DNA from: Clostridium sp. MB40-C1
GTDB lineage: Bacteria; Bacillota; Clostridia; Clostridiales; Clostridiaceae
Length of the DNA stretch: 64,000 nucleotides
Assembly (NCBI RefSeq): GCF_030913655.1
Contig: NZ_CP133189.1
Coordinates: 3,331,001-3,395,000 of the forward strand
Reading direction: 5' to 3'
Shown here: one piece after another, positions 17,387 to 27,362 of the stretch
Layout: the number at the start of each line of letters is the position of its first letter
Position numbering within the stretch: position 1 is the stretch's first letter
Made by a program: the position numbers and the translations under genes
Notes under the pieces: generated by a model
Databases searched by the model: none
What the model saw: only the letters and a program-made list of their open reading frames with translations
Told to the model about the DNA's origin: nothing

Positions 17387-18433
17387 TCAATTTTCATTTA
17401 AAATTCTAGGTATACTACTATCTAATAAAATTGGACTTATAGGTATTTCAACAACAATATTATTACGAATTTCGTATCCAATTTTATCTAAAGATATTAT
17501 TGAACAATTCATGTTTGGCGTGCATAATAATTCTAATGCAATTTTATTATAAAAAACATTATTATGTGGTTTAAATGATTTTTTTATTGCTTTTAATATG
17601 TTAATTATAAAACTATTTTTTATTTCTAAAGTGCATCCAAATTTATTGATGATACCACATTCAATTATTCCAACCCTAGTTCCCTTTTTTATTTTAAACT
17701 TTGATCCATATCCAATATATCCATTCTCTTTTATAAAATATTCTTTTACTACTTTTGCTTTAATATTAAATACTTTTTTGAAGCCATGAGAAATACCATC
17801 ATATCCATATAGGATATTTCCTGCTCTAACCATCGTTGTCCAGCTTGCATATTCACGTAATTTTTCTATTAAAATACCTTTAGAGTTTAAACAATGCCAA
17901 TGTTTAATTTCTGGCATAGAATTATATAACTCTTTTAGGATGTCTATTTGTCTCATAGTTTTTTTTATATTGTTTGTATTATGTAAATGAGTATATATTC
18001 CTTCTATAATGATGTTGTTTTTTTCTTCTTTAATTTTTTTTATTATTTTATACACTTCGCTGTAAGATAATCCTAACCTATTCATTCCAGTATCTATGTA
18101 TATATGAACTCTATATGTAATGTCTCCATTAAATAAATCTATATCATTTGTGCTATCAACAGTATAGATATAATTATTACGATGAATTTCTGATAAAGTA
18201 CAGACTGGAGTCATTATTAAAATATCTTTATTTGTATCTAAGGCTTTTGCTTCTTCAAGTGAAGCTACGGCAAAAACATCAATATTTTCTTCTATAGCTT
18301 TAGAAACGTTTTTAATTCCTAAACCGTATCCATTTGATTTAACTACACTTATAAGAGGTTTATTAGTAAGTTCTTTAATTCTTTTTATGTTTTCATTAAG
18401 TAAATTTTTATCTATGTCACACCACAAATTCAT
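17387..18433 (-). CDS. Alanine racemase-family protein, catalytic tyrosine missing
   Basis: The fold-type III PLP domain is clear: PLP lysine K32 in VVKSNGYGLG, IDTGMNRLG, GIYTHLH, and MVRAGNILYGYDG. The C-terminal beta domain aligns to the end (SSIPRIL with the usual RVPRI). However, the second catalytic base, a tyrosine in the IGYADG motif of alanine racemases, is replaced: the matching stretch is ECGIINKFG, with Ile261 at the tyrosine position. The CMDQ motif is also altered (NMNC). Activity as a normal alanine racemase is doubtful. The ATG at 18433 is chosen because GAGGT lies six bases upstream; a TTG at 18439 is possible. Confidence 0.7.
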   Translation of the reverse strand: MNLWCDIDKNLLNENIKRIKELTNKPLISVVKSNGYGLGIKNVSKAIEENIDVFAVASLEEAKALDTNKDILIMTPVCTLSEIHRNNYIYTVDSTNDIDLFNGDITYRVHIYIDTGMNRLGLSYSEVYKIIKKIKEEKNNIIIEGIYTHLHNTNNIKKTMRQIDILKELYNSMPEIKHWHCLNSKGILIEKLREYASWTTMVRAGNILYGYDGISHGFKKVFNIKAKVVKEYFIKENGYIGYGSKFKIKKGTRVGIIECGIINKFGCTLEIKNSFIINILKAIKKSFKPHNNVFYNKIALELLCTPNMNCSIISLDKIGYEIRNNIVVEIPISPILLDSSIPRILNEN

Positions 18434-18903
18434 ATGCAAACCTCATTTCATTTTCAAACAATCGTAAAAATCCACACATATTTTACACCATACCTCTATG
18501 AAATATTAATAATAGTTATATGTTAATTAGTTGTTAACTTATAGCCAATATTAAATTTACAGTAAACAAATTTCAAACTTTGCTATAACTTGTTTCAAAG
18601 TTGTAAATTATTACTGGGGTTTATATACATATATAGTAGGAATGTGGAGCAATGTACTTAATAAAAATATAAAAATAATTGATTAATATTAGATAAATCA
18701 ATTATTAAAATTACATATATCCATGTTTTTGAAGATTATGAAAAGTAAATTTTTAAATTTACTAAAACTGAAAAATAAGTCCTTAACGAAAAAATTATTT
18801 TCGTTAAGGACTTATTTTTACTTCATTTAGAGATTTTCTAACCTAAGTAAGAAAACCACCATATTATGGTTATTAGCAATTATAATGAAAGAAAGGTGAT
18901 CCT
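18434..18903. other. Intergenic region with murC terminator
   Basis: About 470 AT-rich bases between the racemase-like gene and murC, both on the minus strand. Apart from the terminator at 18773-18819 I see no gene and no convincing regulatory site. Confidence 0.6.
18773..18819. terminator. Strong bidirectional terminator after murC
   Basis: AAATAAGTCCTTAACGAAAA pairs with TTTTCGTTAAGGACTTATTT over 20 base pairs, with T-rich flanks in both directions. Confidence 0.9.
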
Positions 18904-20280
18904 TTATTTTGATAGGAACATTTCACCTACTTTATAAACATCTCCAGCACCTATAGTCATTAATAAATCGCCTTCTTTTAATTCATTTTTTAAGAATGTA
19001 GTTATATCTTGGAAGCTGTGTAGGTTTTTACAGTTTACACCATTTTTTCTGATTTTATTTCCAAGCTTATCCGAACTTACTATTCCGGTATCTTTTTCTC
19101 TTGCTGCATATATATCTGCTAAAACTAATGTATCTACATTAAAAAATGATTCAGCAAAATCATCAAATAAACTTATTGTCCTAGAATAAGTATGAGGTTG
19201 AAATACGCAAAAAATTCTATTATGAGGAAAATTTTTGGCAGCATTAAGAGCAGCTTTTATTTCAGTAGGATGATGAGCATAGTCATCAATTACTGTTATT
19301 CCATTTAGTTTACCTTTAATCTCAAAACGTCTATGAGTTCCAAAAAAAGTAGAAAGACCATTTATAATGGAATTTTTATCTATACCCAACCCTAAAGCAG
19401 CACTTATGCTAGCTAGAGAGTTTAGTATATTATGTTCACCAGGGACTTTTAAATTTATCTCAAATAATTTTTCGCCTTTATTGTACACATCAAAAGATGG
19501 AAGACCTTTTGAATTATATGATATGTTTTTAGCACAAATATCTCCTGAGTTTATACCAAAGGTAATTATGTTACAATCAACTTCCTTGCATACTTTTTCA
19601 GATCTAGTATCGTCTGAATTTATTACAAGATATCCGTCTTTAGGGATAAGCTTTGCGAATTTAATAAACGTATTTTCAATATCGTTAATATCTTTATAAA
19701 AGTCTAAATGATCTGCTTCGATGTTAAGTATTATACCTACATATGGATAGAACTTTAAGAAAGAAGCTTTATATTCACATGCTTCTGTAATAAAATAATC
19801 ACTATTTCCCACTCTAACATTACCATCTATTATATCTAGATTGCCTCCAACAAGTATTGTAGGGTCTAAATTTGCACTTAATGTTATATGAGAAACCATA
19901 GAAGTAGTTGTGGTTTTACCATGAGTACCTGAGATCGCTATATTATACTTATGACCTTTCATTATTTCACCAAGGAACTCTGCCCTGTCGCAAAGAGGTA
20001 TGTTTGATTGTTTTGCTTTAATTATTTCAGGGTTATCCTCAGAAATAGCAGCAGTATATACAACTAAGTCAACGTCTATAATATTTTCACTGCTGTGGCC
20101 TATATATATTTCAGCACCTTCCTCTCTAAGCTTAAGAGTAAGTTCTGATTCACTTCTATCAGAACCAGAAACTTTGTATCCGTTACTTAGTAATATTTCA
20201 GCAAGGCCACTCATACTTACGCCACCTATACCTATAAAATGTATTTTTTTGTGTGTATCTTTTAGAAAATTAAATGACAT
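18904..20280 (-). CDS. murC: UDP-N-acetylmuramate-L-alanine ligase
   Basis: MurC adds L-alanine to UDP-MurNAc with ATP, the first peptide step of peptidoglycan synthesis in the cytoplasm. The N-terminal nucleotide-binding motif is [15 protein letters not shown], the ATP loop is [13 protein letters not shown] near residue 112, and the central motif ADHLDFY and the C-terminal DDYAHHPTE are present. The length, 458 residues, is usual. GGAGT precedes the ATG. It is monocistronic on the minus strand and divergent from purR. Confidence 0.97.
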   Translation of the reverse strand: MSFNFLKDTHKKIHFIGIGGVSMSGLAEILLSNGYKVSGSDRSESELTLKLREEGAEIYIGHSSENIIDVDLVVYTAAISEDNPEIIKAKQSNIPLCDRAEFLGEIMKGHKYNIAISGTHGKTTTTSMVSHITLSANLDPTILVGGNLDIIDGNVRVGNSDYFITEACEYKASFLKFYPYVGIILNIEADHLDFYKDINDIENTFIKFAKLIPKDGYLVINSDDTRSEKVCKEVDCNIITFGINSGDICAKNISYNSKGLPSFDVYNKGEKLFEINLKVPGEHNILNSLASISAALGLGIDKNSIINGLSTFFGTHRRFEIKGKLNGITVIDDYAHHPTEIKAALNAAKNFPHNRIFCVFQPHTYSRTISLFDDFAESFFNVDTLVLADIYAAREKDTGIVSSDKLGNKIRKNGVNCKNLHSFQDITTFLKNELKEGDLLMTIGAGDVYKVGEMFLSK

Positions 20281-20614
20281 ATAATCAACTCCTTAAAAAA
20301 CAATACCTATTAAATCATTATATACAAAAATTTAAAAAAGCAATACATAATTATTGATAATAAATTTTAAATTTATGAAAATAACCCAAAAATAAATTTG
20401 AAATTGGATATATTTCAAAAAAATTTCATTTTCTATATTATATAGTATAATTACAAAAATGAAATTAATAATTTAAAATTCAACTTGAAAGGTGCTAATA
20501 TAAATATAAATAAGTGTAAAATTTTATTGATAATAAAATGATTTTGGAATAAAATATGAATAATAAGATGGAATTTTAAAAGAAAATTCGTGAAATTAAG
20601 GATAGGAGATAGAT
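20281..20614. other. Divergent promoter region between murC and purR
   Basis: 334 very AT-rich bases. A palindrome with TTTCATTTT (20424-20432) and AAAATGAAA (20456-20464) encloses a TATAAT-like box (20446-20451). It could be a control site for either gene. No open frame is seen. Confidence 0.5.
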
Positions 20615-21433
20615 ATGCAAAAGTTTAATAGAAATCAAAGAATTACATCAATAACAAAAATATTAATAGAAAATCCTAATAAAATTATAAATTTAAATAG
20701 ATTTACACAATTATTTAATGCTGCTAAATCTACTATAAGTGAGGACATAGTAGTTATTAGGGAGACGTTTAGTAGACTTTCTTTTGGAAACATAGAGACT
20801 ATACCAGGAGCTGCTGGTGGTATTAAATACAATTGTGGTATATCTAAAGAAAAAACTTTAGAATTTGCCGAAGAATTATGTATAATTTTACAAGATAAGC
20901 AAAGAATAGTACCAGGAGAGTTTATGTATATAAGTGATATAATGTTTAATCCACAAATAATTCAAAATGCTGCTGTAATTTTAGCGTCTAAATTTAATAA
21001 AGATAATGTGGATTATGTTGTAACTGTGGAAACAAAGGGTATACCCTTAGCTTATGAAGTGGCTAAGATGTTGGGTGTTAATTTAGTCATTGTAAGAAGG
21101 GATAACAAAGTTACAGAAGGCCCCACAGTAGCTATAAATTATGTTTCAGGATCTAATAAAAGAATTCAAACAATGTCACTCTCTAAGAGATCAATAAAAA
21201 AAGGAAGTAGATGCATTTTTATAGATGATTTTATGAAGGCAGGAGGCACTGCTCTTGGTATAATAAATTTATTAAAAGAGTTTGAAAGTGAATTAGTAGG
21301 AATAGGAGTATTAATTGATAATATAGGTACTGAAAAGAAATTAGTTCGGGATTATACATCTATTATTAAGTTCAATGGAATAGATGAAGAAGATAATCCA
21401 ATATTATATCCAGATAAAAGTTTTAAAAAATAA
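20615..21433 (+). CDS. purR: Pur operon repressor PurR
   Basis: PurR represses purine synthesis genes in low-GC Gram-positives and is released by PRPP. Residues 1-75 are a winged helix domain (NRNQRITSITKILIENP). Residues 80-272 are a type I phosphoribosyltransferase fold with the PRPP loop CIFIDDFMKAGGTA. GGATAGGAG precedes the ATG. Its place just before spoVG, glmU and prs is the Bacillus order, lacking yabJ. Confidence 0.95.
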   Translation: MQKFNRNQRITSITKILIENPNKIINLNRFTQLFNAAKSTISEDIVVIRETFSRLSFGNIETIPGAAGGIKYNCGISKEKTLEFAEELCIILQDKQRIVPGEFMYISDIMFNPQIIQNAAVILASKFNKDNVDYVVTVETKGIPLAYEVAKMLGVNLVIVRRDNKVTEGPTVAINYVSGSNKRIQTMSLSKRSIKKGSRCIFIDDFMKAGGTALGIINLLKEFESELVGIGVLIDNIGTEKKLVRDYTSIIKFNGIDEEDNPILYPDKSFKK

Positions 21434-21461
21434 AATTTTCTAAAAATTTATTCTTATTTTA

Positions 21462-21489
21462 GAAGGAAAAAAATAAATCATGGAGAATA
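21462..21489 (+). promoter_or_regulatory. Sigma-H promoter of spoVG
   Basis: GAAGGAAAA (21462-21470), 11 bases, then GGAGAATA (21482-21489). These fit the sigma-H consensus RnAGGAwww and RnnGAATw exactly. spoVG is the classical sigma-H gene in Bacillus. Confidence 0.8.
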
Positions 21490-21522
21490 GTATATGTAAA
21501 GCATCTTTGGAGGTGGAATTCT

Positions 21523-21828
21523 ATGCAAATTACTGATGTAAGAATTAGGAAAATTTCTGCGGAAGGGAAGATGAAAGCTATTGTATCTGTGACTTTTGAT
21601 AATGAATTTGTTGTTCATGATATAAAGGTTATAGAAGGTCAAAATGGTCTTTTCATAGCAATGCCTAGTAGAAAAACTCCTGCTGGAGAGTTTAAAGATA
21701 TAGCTCATCCAATCAATACTGATACTAGACAAAAGATTCAAAAGGCTATATTGGATGAATACGAAATCGTTAAAAATGAAACAGATACTGAGAATGGTGA
21801 AGAAATAGCATTTGAAAGTGAAGAATAG
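21523..21828 (+). CDS. spoVG: Septation/regulatory protein SpoVG
   Basis: The 101-residue protein starts with [12 protein letters not shown] and holds [21 protein letters not shown], the family hallmark. SpoVG is a small nucleic-acid-binding protein that affects asymmetric septation and sporulation in Bacillus and virulence genes in other Firmicutes. GGAGGTGG precedes the ATG. The C-terminus is acidic, as usual. A sigma-H promoter and a terminator make it its own unit. Confidence 0.97.
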   Translation: MQITDVRIRKISAEGKMKAIVSVTFDNEFVVHDIKVIEGQNGLFIAMPSRKTPAGEFKDIAHPINTDTRQKIQKAILDEYEIVKNETDTENGEEIAFESEE

Positions 21829-21830
21829 AA

Positions 21831-21850
21831 GGGGGTATATACCCCTTTTT
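21831..21850 (+). terminator. Terminator of spoVG
   Basis: The palindrome GGGGTATATACCCC (21832-21845) is followed by five Ts. Confidence 0.85.
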
Positions 21851-22010
21851 ATTTCTTTTTGTAAGAATATAATAAATTATCCATTGTATAAACTGTATTA
21901 TATGGTTGAAAAAATCTATTATATAAAATATAATATAATAGGCGTGAACATTAAAAGTTACCACGTATATCTTAAAAAGATAATTAATACCATGTAAAGA
22001 GGTGTTAGAT

Positions 22011-23381
22011 TTGTATAAATGTTCTGTTATACTTGCTGCTGGAAAAGGTAAAAGAATGAAAACAAAGTTACCAAAAGTATTACATAAAGTTTGCGGCAAA
22101 GAAATGGTAAATCATGTTATAGATACTTTAAAAAAATGTGACATAGAAGATATAAATGTAGTTATTGGAAATGGAGCCGAAGAAGTAAAAAAAGCTACAG
22201 AAGATAGAACAGTTTATTATTCATTACAAACAGAACAGCTAGGAACAGGCCATGCCCTTATTTGTTCTAAAGACTTTTTTAAGGACAAGAAGGGGATTTT
22301 AACTGTTTTTACTGGGGATGCTCCTCTCATAACAGAGGAAAGTGTTAAAAAGCTTATGGAGTTTCATGTAAAAGGAAATTATAAAGCAACCATACTTACT
22401 TCTTTAGTGGAAGATGCAACTGGATATGGGAGAATAATAAGAAGTGAGAGTGGAGAAGTAGAAAAAATAGTTGAGCATAAAGACTGTACTGAAGAAGAAT
22501 TAAAGGTTAATGAAATAAATTCAGGAATGTACTGTTTTGACATAGAAGAACTTGTTACTAATCTAGATAAGTTAAGTAATAATAATTCCCAAGGAGAATA
22601 TTATTTAACTGATGTTATAGAAATATTAAAGAATGAAGATCATAAGGTCGGAGCTATAGATATTGATGCTGATGAAATCAAAGGGGTTAACTCAAGAGTT
22701 CAATTAGCTGAAGCTGAAGAAATAATGAGAAACAGGATTAATAAGAAGCACATGGAAAATGGTGTCACAATTATAGATCCTAGAACTACTTATATAGGTG
22801 ATGAAGCAAAGATAGGGGAAGATACAATAATATATCCTGGAAATGTAATTGAAGGAAAAACAATTATAAAGGGATACTGTGTTCTTTATCCTAATTCAAG
22901 AATAAAGGATAGTATAATTGAAGAGGGAGTTACAATCCAAAGTTCGGTTATATTAGAAAGCTGTATTGGAGAAAATACTACTGTTGGTCCATTTGCTTAT
23001 GTTAGACCAGAAAGCCAAATCGGTAAAAATGTAAGAATTGGAGATTTTGTGGAAATTAAGAAGTCTAAGATAGATGATAACACAAAAGTATCTCATCTAA
23101 CCTATATAGGAGATGCGGAAGTGGGAAGTGGATGTAATTTTGGATGTGGAACTGTAGTAGTTAACTACGACGGTAAACATAAAAATAAGACTATAATAGG
23201 GAATGATTCTTTTATAGGTTGCAATGTTAACTTAGTTTCACCAGTAGAAGTTGAAGATAATACTTATATAGCAGCTGGTTCAACTATTACTAAAAAAGTT
23301 CCTAGTGGAGCTTTAGCTGTTGCTAGAGCAAAACAAGTTAATAAAGAAGGCTGGATGGATAAAAGCGGACTAAAGAAATAA
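22011..23381 (+). CDS. glmU: Bifunctional UDP-GlcNAc pyrophosphorylase / GlcN-1-P acetyltransferase
   Basis: GlmU makes UDP-N-acetylglucosamine for the cell wall: an acetyltransferase domain acetylates GlcN-1-P, and an uridylyltransferase domain joins it to UTP. The nucleotidyl-transfer motif is [20 protein letters not shown] near the N-terminus; residues from about 250 are left-handed beta-helix hexapeptides with YVRPESQIG and [13 protein letters not shown]. The start is probably TTG at 22011, since GAGGTG lies six bases upstream and the product then begins [13 protein letters not shown]; the GTG at 22002 is part of that binding site. prs follows. Confidence 0.96.
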   Translation: MYKCSVILAAGKGKRMKTKLPKVLHKVCGKEMVNHVIDTLKKCDIEDINVVIGNGAEEVKKATEDRTVYYSLQTEQLGTGHALICSKDFFKDKKGILTVFTGDAPLITEESVKKLMEFHVKGNYKATILTSLVEDATGYGRIIRSESGEVEKIVEHKDCTEEELKVNEINSGMYCFDIEELVTNLDKLSNNNSQGEYYLTDVIEILKNEDHKVGAIDIDADEIKGVNSRVQLAEAEEIMRNRINKKHMENGVTIIDPRTTYIGDEAKIGEDTIIYPGNVIEGKTIIKGYCVLYPNSRIKDSIIEEGVTIQSSVILESCIGENTTVGPFAYVRPESQIGKNVRIGDFVEIKKSKIDDNTKVSHLTYIGDAEVGSGCNFGCGTVVVNYDGKHKNKTIIGNDSFIGCNVNLVSPVEVEDNTYIAAGSTITKKVPSGALAVARAKQVNKEGWMDKSGLKK

Positions 23382-23421
23382 AAAGTATAAAAAAGTGATA
23401 AAATTTCAAGGAGGTTTACAT

Positions 23422-24378
23422 ATGATAACCCATGGTAAAAATATAAAGATATTTACAGGTAATGCAAATCCAACTTTAGCTAAAGATATTGCTGAAAACT
23501 TAGGTATTTATGTAGGAGATTCTCAAGTTGGAAAGTTTAGTGATGGAGAGATAAGTGTAAATACTAATGAAACTGTTAGAGGAGCTGACGTCTTTGTTAT
23601 TCAATCAACAAATGCTCCAGTAAATGACAACTTGATGGAGTTATTAATAATGATAGACTCTTTCAAAAGAGCTTCTGCAGGTAGAATAACAGCAGTACTA
23701 CCTTACTACGGATATGCAAGACAAGATAGAAAAGCAAAGGCTAGAGATCCAATTACAGCTAAACTTGTTGCTGATTTAATAACTACAGCAGGTGCTGATA
23801 GAGTACTTACTATGGATTTACATGCAGCACAAATTCAAGGGTACTTTAATATACCAGTAGATAACTTAAGAGGGGCTCCAATACTTGCTAAATATTTCAT
23901 AGAAGAAGGATTTAAAGATCAAAATGATGTAGTTGTTGTATCACCAGATCTTGGTAGTGTTACTAGAGCTAGAGATTTTGCAGACAGATTAAATTGTCCT
24001 ATAGCAATAATTGACAAGAGAAGACCAAAGGCTAATGTTTGTGAAGTAATGAATATCATTGGAGATATAAAAGATAAGAAGGTTATATTAATAGATGATA
24101 TGATAGATACTGCAGGTACAATAACTAATGGTGCAAATGCGTTAATTGAAAGAGGAGCAAAAGAAGTTTATGCTTGCTGTTCACATGCTGTTTTATCAGG
24201 TCCTGCATTTGAAAGAATAGAAAGTAGTGCAATAAAGAAATTAGTTGTTTTAAATAGTATAGCATTACCAGAAGATAAAAAATCAGATAAATATGAAGTT
24301 TTATCAGTAGCTCCTATATTTGCAGAAGCTATCAAGAGAATTTATGAAGATGTTTCTATAAGCAAACTTTTCGTATAG
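23422..24378 (+). CDS. prs: Ribose-phosphate pyrophosphokinase
   Basis: Prs makes PRPP from ribose 5-phosphate and ATP, feeding nucleotide, His and Trp synthesis. Visible are the ATP flap with [12 protein letters not shown], the metal-binding [12 protein letters not shown], and the PRPP loop [14 protein letters not shown]. The start at 23422 (MITHGKN) follows AAGGAGG and gives the usual length of 318 residues. glmU is 40 bases upstream and likely on the same transcript. Confidence 0.97.
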   Translation: MITHGKNIKIFTGNANPTLAKDIAENLGIYVGDSQVGKFSDGEISVNTNETVRGADVFVIQSTNAPVNDNLMELLIMIDSFKRASAGRITAVLPYYGYARQDRKAKARDPITAKLVADLITTAGADRVLTMDLHAAQIQGYFNIPVDNLRGAPILAKYFIEEGFKDQNDVVVVSPDLGSVTRARDFADRLNCPIAIIDKRRPKANVCEVMNIIGDIKDKKVILIDDMIDTAGTITNGANALIERGAKEVYACCSHAVLSGPAFERIESSAIKKLVVLNSIALPEDKKSDKYEVLSVAPIFAEAIKRIYEDVSISKLFV

Positions 24379-24430
24379 AGGTTGATTTTCTTCCTGATGT
24401 TAGGAAATCTTTGAATTAAGTAAAAGAATA

Positions 24431-24476
24431 AGCTCATAATGAAAATTTAATTTTTCATTATGAGCTTTGTTTTTGA
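24431..24476 (+). terminator. Terminator of prs
   Basis: GCTCATAATGAAAA pairs with TTTTCATTATGAGC over 14 base pairs, followed by TTTGTTTTT. Confidence 0.9.
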
Positions 24477-24770
24477 CTTAAACAAAAGAGCTGGTAAGCT
24501 CTTAAAAGCGATAGCTTATGGGAGTCATCTCTTAACTTAAGATTAAAAGATAGTTGCTATAAAATACTGAATAAACATACATACTACCGATAAAAGTCTG
24601 AAAAAACGGTTTAGTTTAAAGATTTTCTGACGTTAGGAGGAAAATCATCCTTTAGTAGTCCTCTTCTCCCAAATATGCATGTTAAACTGTATTAATTATA
24701 AAAAATCAAGGCATAGGAATAAGATTTTCTTATATATGTAGTTATCTGATTAAACTTTGAAGTAGCAATT

Positions 24771-24897
24771 AGAAGTACTTAAGGTGTAGAATTCTAAAAA
24801 TCCGTAATTACAGGAATGGACTCCTGCAGCCAAACTGCGTCATGGACGACGCATAGTGATGGTAGGATTTTTAGAAGGCTACGCCTTTAGTACTTCT
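24771..24897. repeat. Nested structured element with two identical ATGGAC loops
   Basis: Arms of 33 bases (24771-24803 and 24865-24897) pair with four mismatches. Inside are two small hairpins: CAGGA-ATGGAC-TCCTG (24811-24826) and TGCGTC-ATGGAC-GACGCA (24836-24853). The element is absent from the otherwise similar copy C. No protein is encoded. Confidence 0.7.
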
Positions 24898-25177
24898 TTG
24901 TGTGCTGAAGGTTTAATGGATAACTACATATATTTAGAAAATCTATTTCTATGCCGTTATTCATTATGTCATAATATTATTAAATTGTAACTTTTATTTA
25001 AACTTATTGTTTTAAAGGTTTAAAATATTATTAAATATGATAGAGTATTATTAGATAATTGTGCATAGGATAATATAATAAAAATATATTTATAAATAGT
25101 ATATTAGTTTTATTAATAAGAAAACTAATTTCATGTAAGGTATATTTTAATATTGTACAAATTTAGGGGGTAAGTTT

Positions 25178-25864
25178 ATGGATGGAATGTTGGGTAAAAT
25201 ATTGATTGTAGATGATGATGAGAATATATGTGAAGTAATAAAAATGTATTTAGAAAACTCAGGATACTCCACAAAGGTTTGCTATGATGGAAAAGAGGCA
25301 CAAGAAGCATTTGTACAGTATATGCCAGATTTGGTGCTACTTGATATTATGCTTCCTCATATAGATGGTATTGATGTGCTAAAGTGGATAAGAAAAGAAT
25401 ATGAGACTCCTGCAATAATGCTTACAGCTAAGGGAGAAACTTTTGATAAAGTTTTAGCATTAGAACTAGGAGCTGATGATTATATAGTAAAACCATTTGA
25501 ACCAAAGGAATTAATAGCTAGGGTTAAAGCTGTACTTAGAAGGTATAATGTTGAAAATGAAAATAAGGAAGTACTTAAATTTTCAGATCTTGTTATCGAT
25601 ATAAATTCATATAGTGTTACTTATGAAGGTAATGAGATTAAAATGCCTCCAAAGGAGTTTGAATTAGTATATTATCTTGCTAACAATAAAAATAGGGTTT
25701 TTACAAGAGAACAGCTACTTTGTGAAGTATGGGGATATGATTATCCAGGAGATTCAAGGACAGTAGATGTGCATATTAAAAGACTAAGAGAAAAGTTACA
25801 GGGTGGAGTAAATTGGCAGATAGAAACAGTCTGGGGTGTTGGATATAAGTTTGAGGTGAAGTAA
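25178..25864 (+). CDS. OmpR-family response regulator
   Basis: A two-component response regulator. The receiver domain (1-120) has the acidic cluster D12-D14, phosphoacceptor D56 in LVLLDIMLP, T83-region MLTAKG and K105-region VKPFEP. A winged helix DNA-binding domain follows (RTVDVHIKRLREKL). AGGGGG precedes the ATG. The gene abuts the histidine kinase gene with no gap. The target may be the HtrA-like gene downstream, as with CssRS in Bacillus, but this is inference. Confidence 0.95.
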   Translation: MDGMLGKILIVDDDENICEVIKMYLENSGYSTKVCYDGKEAQEAFVQYMPDLVLLDIMLPHIDGIDVLKWIRKEYETPAIMLTAKGETFDKVLALELGADDYIVKPFEPKELIARVKAVLRRYNVENENKEVLKFSDLVIDINSYSVTYEGNEIKMPPKEFELVYYLANNKNRVFTREQLLCEVWGYDYPGDSRTVDVHIKRLREKLQGGVNWQIETVWGVGYKFEVK

Positions 25865-27283
25865 ATGAAGAAAAAGAGCTTATTTTCTAAAATGGTTGCT
25901 ACTTACACCATTATCATTACTATAAGCTTTGTTATTTTAGCTGCTTTTTTGTCTTTCTGGTTTCAAGGGTATTATTTTGAAGAAAGAGAAAAGCAGCTTT
26001 CTAGTGAGGCTCAATTAGTTGCAAATTCAGCAGTTCAGTATTTGTATGGAGAAATATCATTAAGTGAAATAAATGATGTTTTAATACATACTTCAAAATA
26101 TACCTCTTCTGACATAATGCTTTCGGATAACTATGGATACGTATATGCAGTATCCAGCCCAAAGCATAAGAAAATTATAGGTACTCAGTTGTTAACTGAG
26201 GATTTAAAAGAGCTGAGGATGGGAAAGGCAATTAAAAAAAAAGATATGTTTAATAATATATTTAGTGTTCCTGTACATATTTACGAGGTTCCTGTATTTT
26301 ATAGAGGTATATTTCAAGGAACGGTTTTTATCAGTACTAATATGAATGAAATAAAAGAGCCTTTAAATAGAGTTTATGTGATAATTTGGATATCTGCTAT
26401 CTTAGCTATAGTATTATCAAGTATTGTTATTTATTATTTTTCACAAAAGATAATAGTAAGTCCTTTAGCTAAGATTAATAATGTGGCAGATAAGATTTCT
26501 AAAGGTGAAGTAGGTAAGCGTGTAGATATAAACTCAAATGATGAGATAGGAGAGCTTGCAAATTCTTTTAATTCTATGGCAGATTCTTTAGAACGGGTAG
26601 AAGAGAATAGAAGGATATTTATTTCTAATGTTTCTCATGAACTTAGATCTCCAATAACATCTATTAAAGGATTTATAGGAGGCATTCTAGATGGGATTAT
26701 ACCAAAGGAAAAAGAAAATTATTATTTATCAGTAGCTTATGAAGAAATTCAAAGGCTAACAAGACTAATAAATGACCTTTTAGATTTATCTGCAATAGAA
26801 GCAGGAAAATTCACTTTGAATATCCAAAAATATGATATTAATGAAATTGTTCGCCTCTCTATAATTAAATTTGAAGCTATAATAAAATCAAAGAAATTAA
26901 ATGTAAATATATGGTTAGAGGATGAGGATATATTTGTCTTAGTTGATAGAGATAAAATTATACAAGTGTTAACTAATCTTATTGATAATGCAATTAAATA
27001 TGTTAGTGATGGTGGAAATATAGAGATAACTACTAAAGTAAAAGGACAAAAAGTTTTTGTATCAATATATAATGAAGGACCGTCTATTCCGCAAGAAGAA
27101 GTTAATCAAATATGGGAAAGATTTTATAAGAGTGATAAATCTAGAACATCTAAGATTAGCACGGGACTTGGACTTTCAATTGTAAGGCGAATTATAGTTC
27201 AACATGGGGAAGAAGTATGGGTAGAAAATGTTGATAAAAAGGGAGTAAAATTTATTTTCACTTTAAAAGTAGCACAAAAATAA
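25865..27283 (+). CDS. Sensor histidine kinase with HAMP domain
   Basis: The partner kinase of the preceding regulator. It has a membrane helix (10-33), an extracellular sensor of about 135 residues, a second helix (168-191), a HAMP linker, and the dimerisation helix with phosphorylatable H258 in SNVSHELRSPI. The ATPase domain carries the N box (NLIDNAIKY), G1 (YNEGPSIP) and G2 (STGLGLSIV). The start ATG directly follows the regulator's stop codon, so translation is coupled. The extracellular signal is unknown. Confidence 0.95.
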   Translation: MKKKSLFSKMVATYTIIITISFVILAAFLSFWFQGYYFEEREKQLSSEAQLVANSAVQYLYGEISLSEINDVLIHTSKYTSSDIMLSDNYGYVYAVSSPKHKKIIGTQLLTEDLKELRMGKAIKKKDMFNNIFSVPVHIYEVPVFYRGIFQGTVFISTNMNEIKEPLNRVYVIIWISAILAIVLSSIVIYYFSQKIIVSPLAKINNVADKISKGEVGKRVDINSNDEIGELANSFNSMADSLERVEENRRIFISNVSHELRSPITSIKGFIGGILDGIIPKEKENYYLSVAYEEIQRLTRLINDLLDLSAIEAGKFTLNIQKYDINEIVRLSIIKFEAIIKSKKLNVNIWLEDEDIFVLVDRDKIIQVLTNLIDNAIKYVSDGGNIEITTKVKGQKVFVSIYNEGPSIPQEEVNQIWERFYKSDKSRTSKISTGLGLSIVRRIIVQHGEEVWVENVDKKGVKFIFTLKVAQK

Positions 27284-27362
27284 TGTTATTAAAAATATTA
27301 TAGTTTATTAACAAATATGTAAAAAAGTTTTATTATAATGAATTTAGCAGGAGGTGAGATAT

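Larger units (their letters stand above)
24379..25177. repeat. Dispersed multi-part repeat, copy A, with terminator and nested hairpin
   Basis: About 800 bases without a gene. 24376-24467 is the reverse complement of 43684-43775 with few differences; 24486-24516, 24617-24660 and 24722-24784 match copy C near 59209, 59394 and 59502. Long inverted arms lie at 24709-24758 and 24909-24957. Between them, at 24771-24897, is an extra hairpin. The prs terminator (24431-24476) lies inside the repeat. The last 190 bases are AT-rich leader of the response-regulator gene. Confidence 0.7.

Noticed and set aside
24379..25177. A group II intron or insertion sequence after prs
   Set aside because: There is no reverse transcriptase or transposase frame and no intron domain V signature that I can see.
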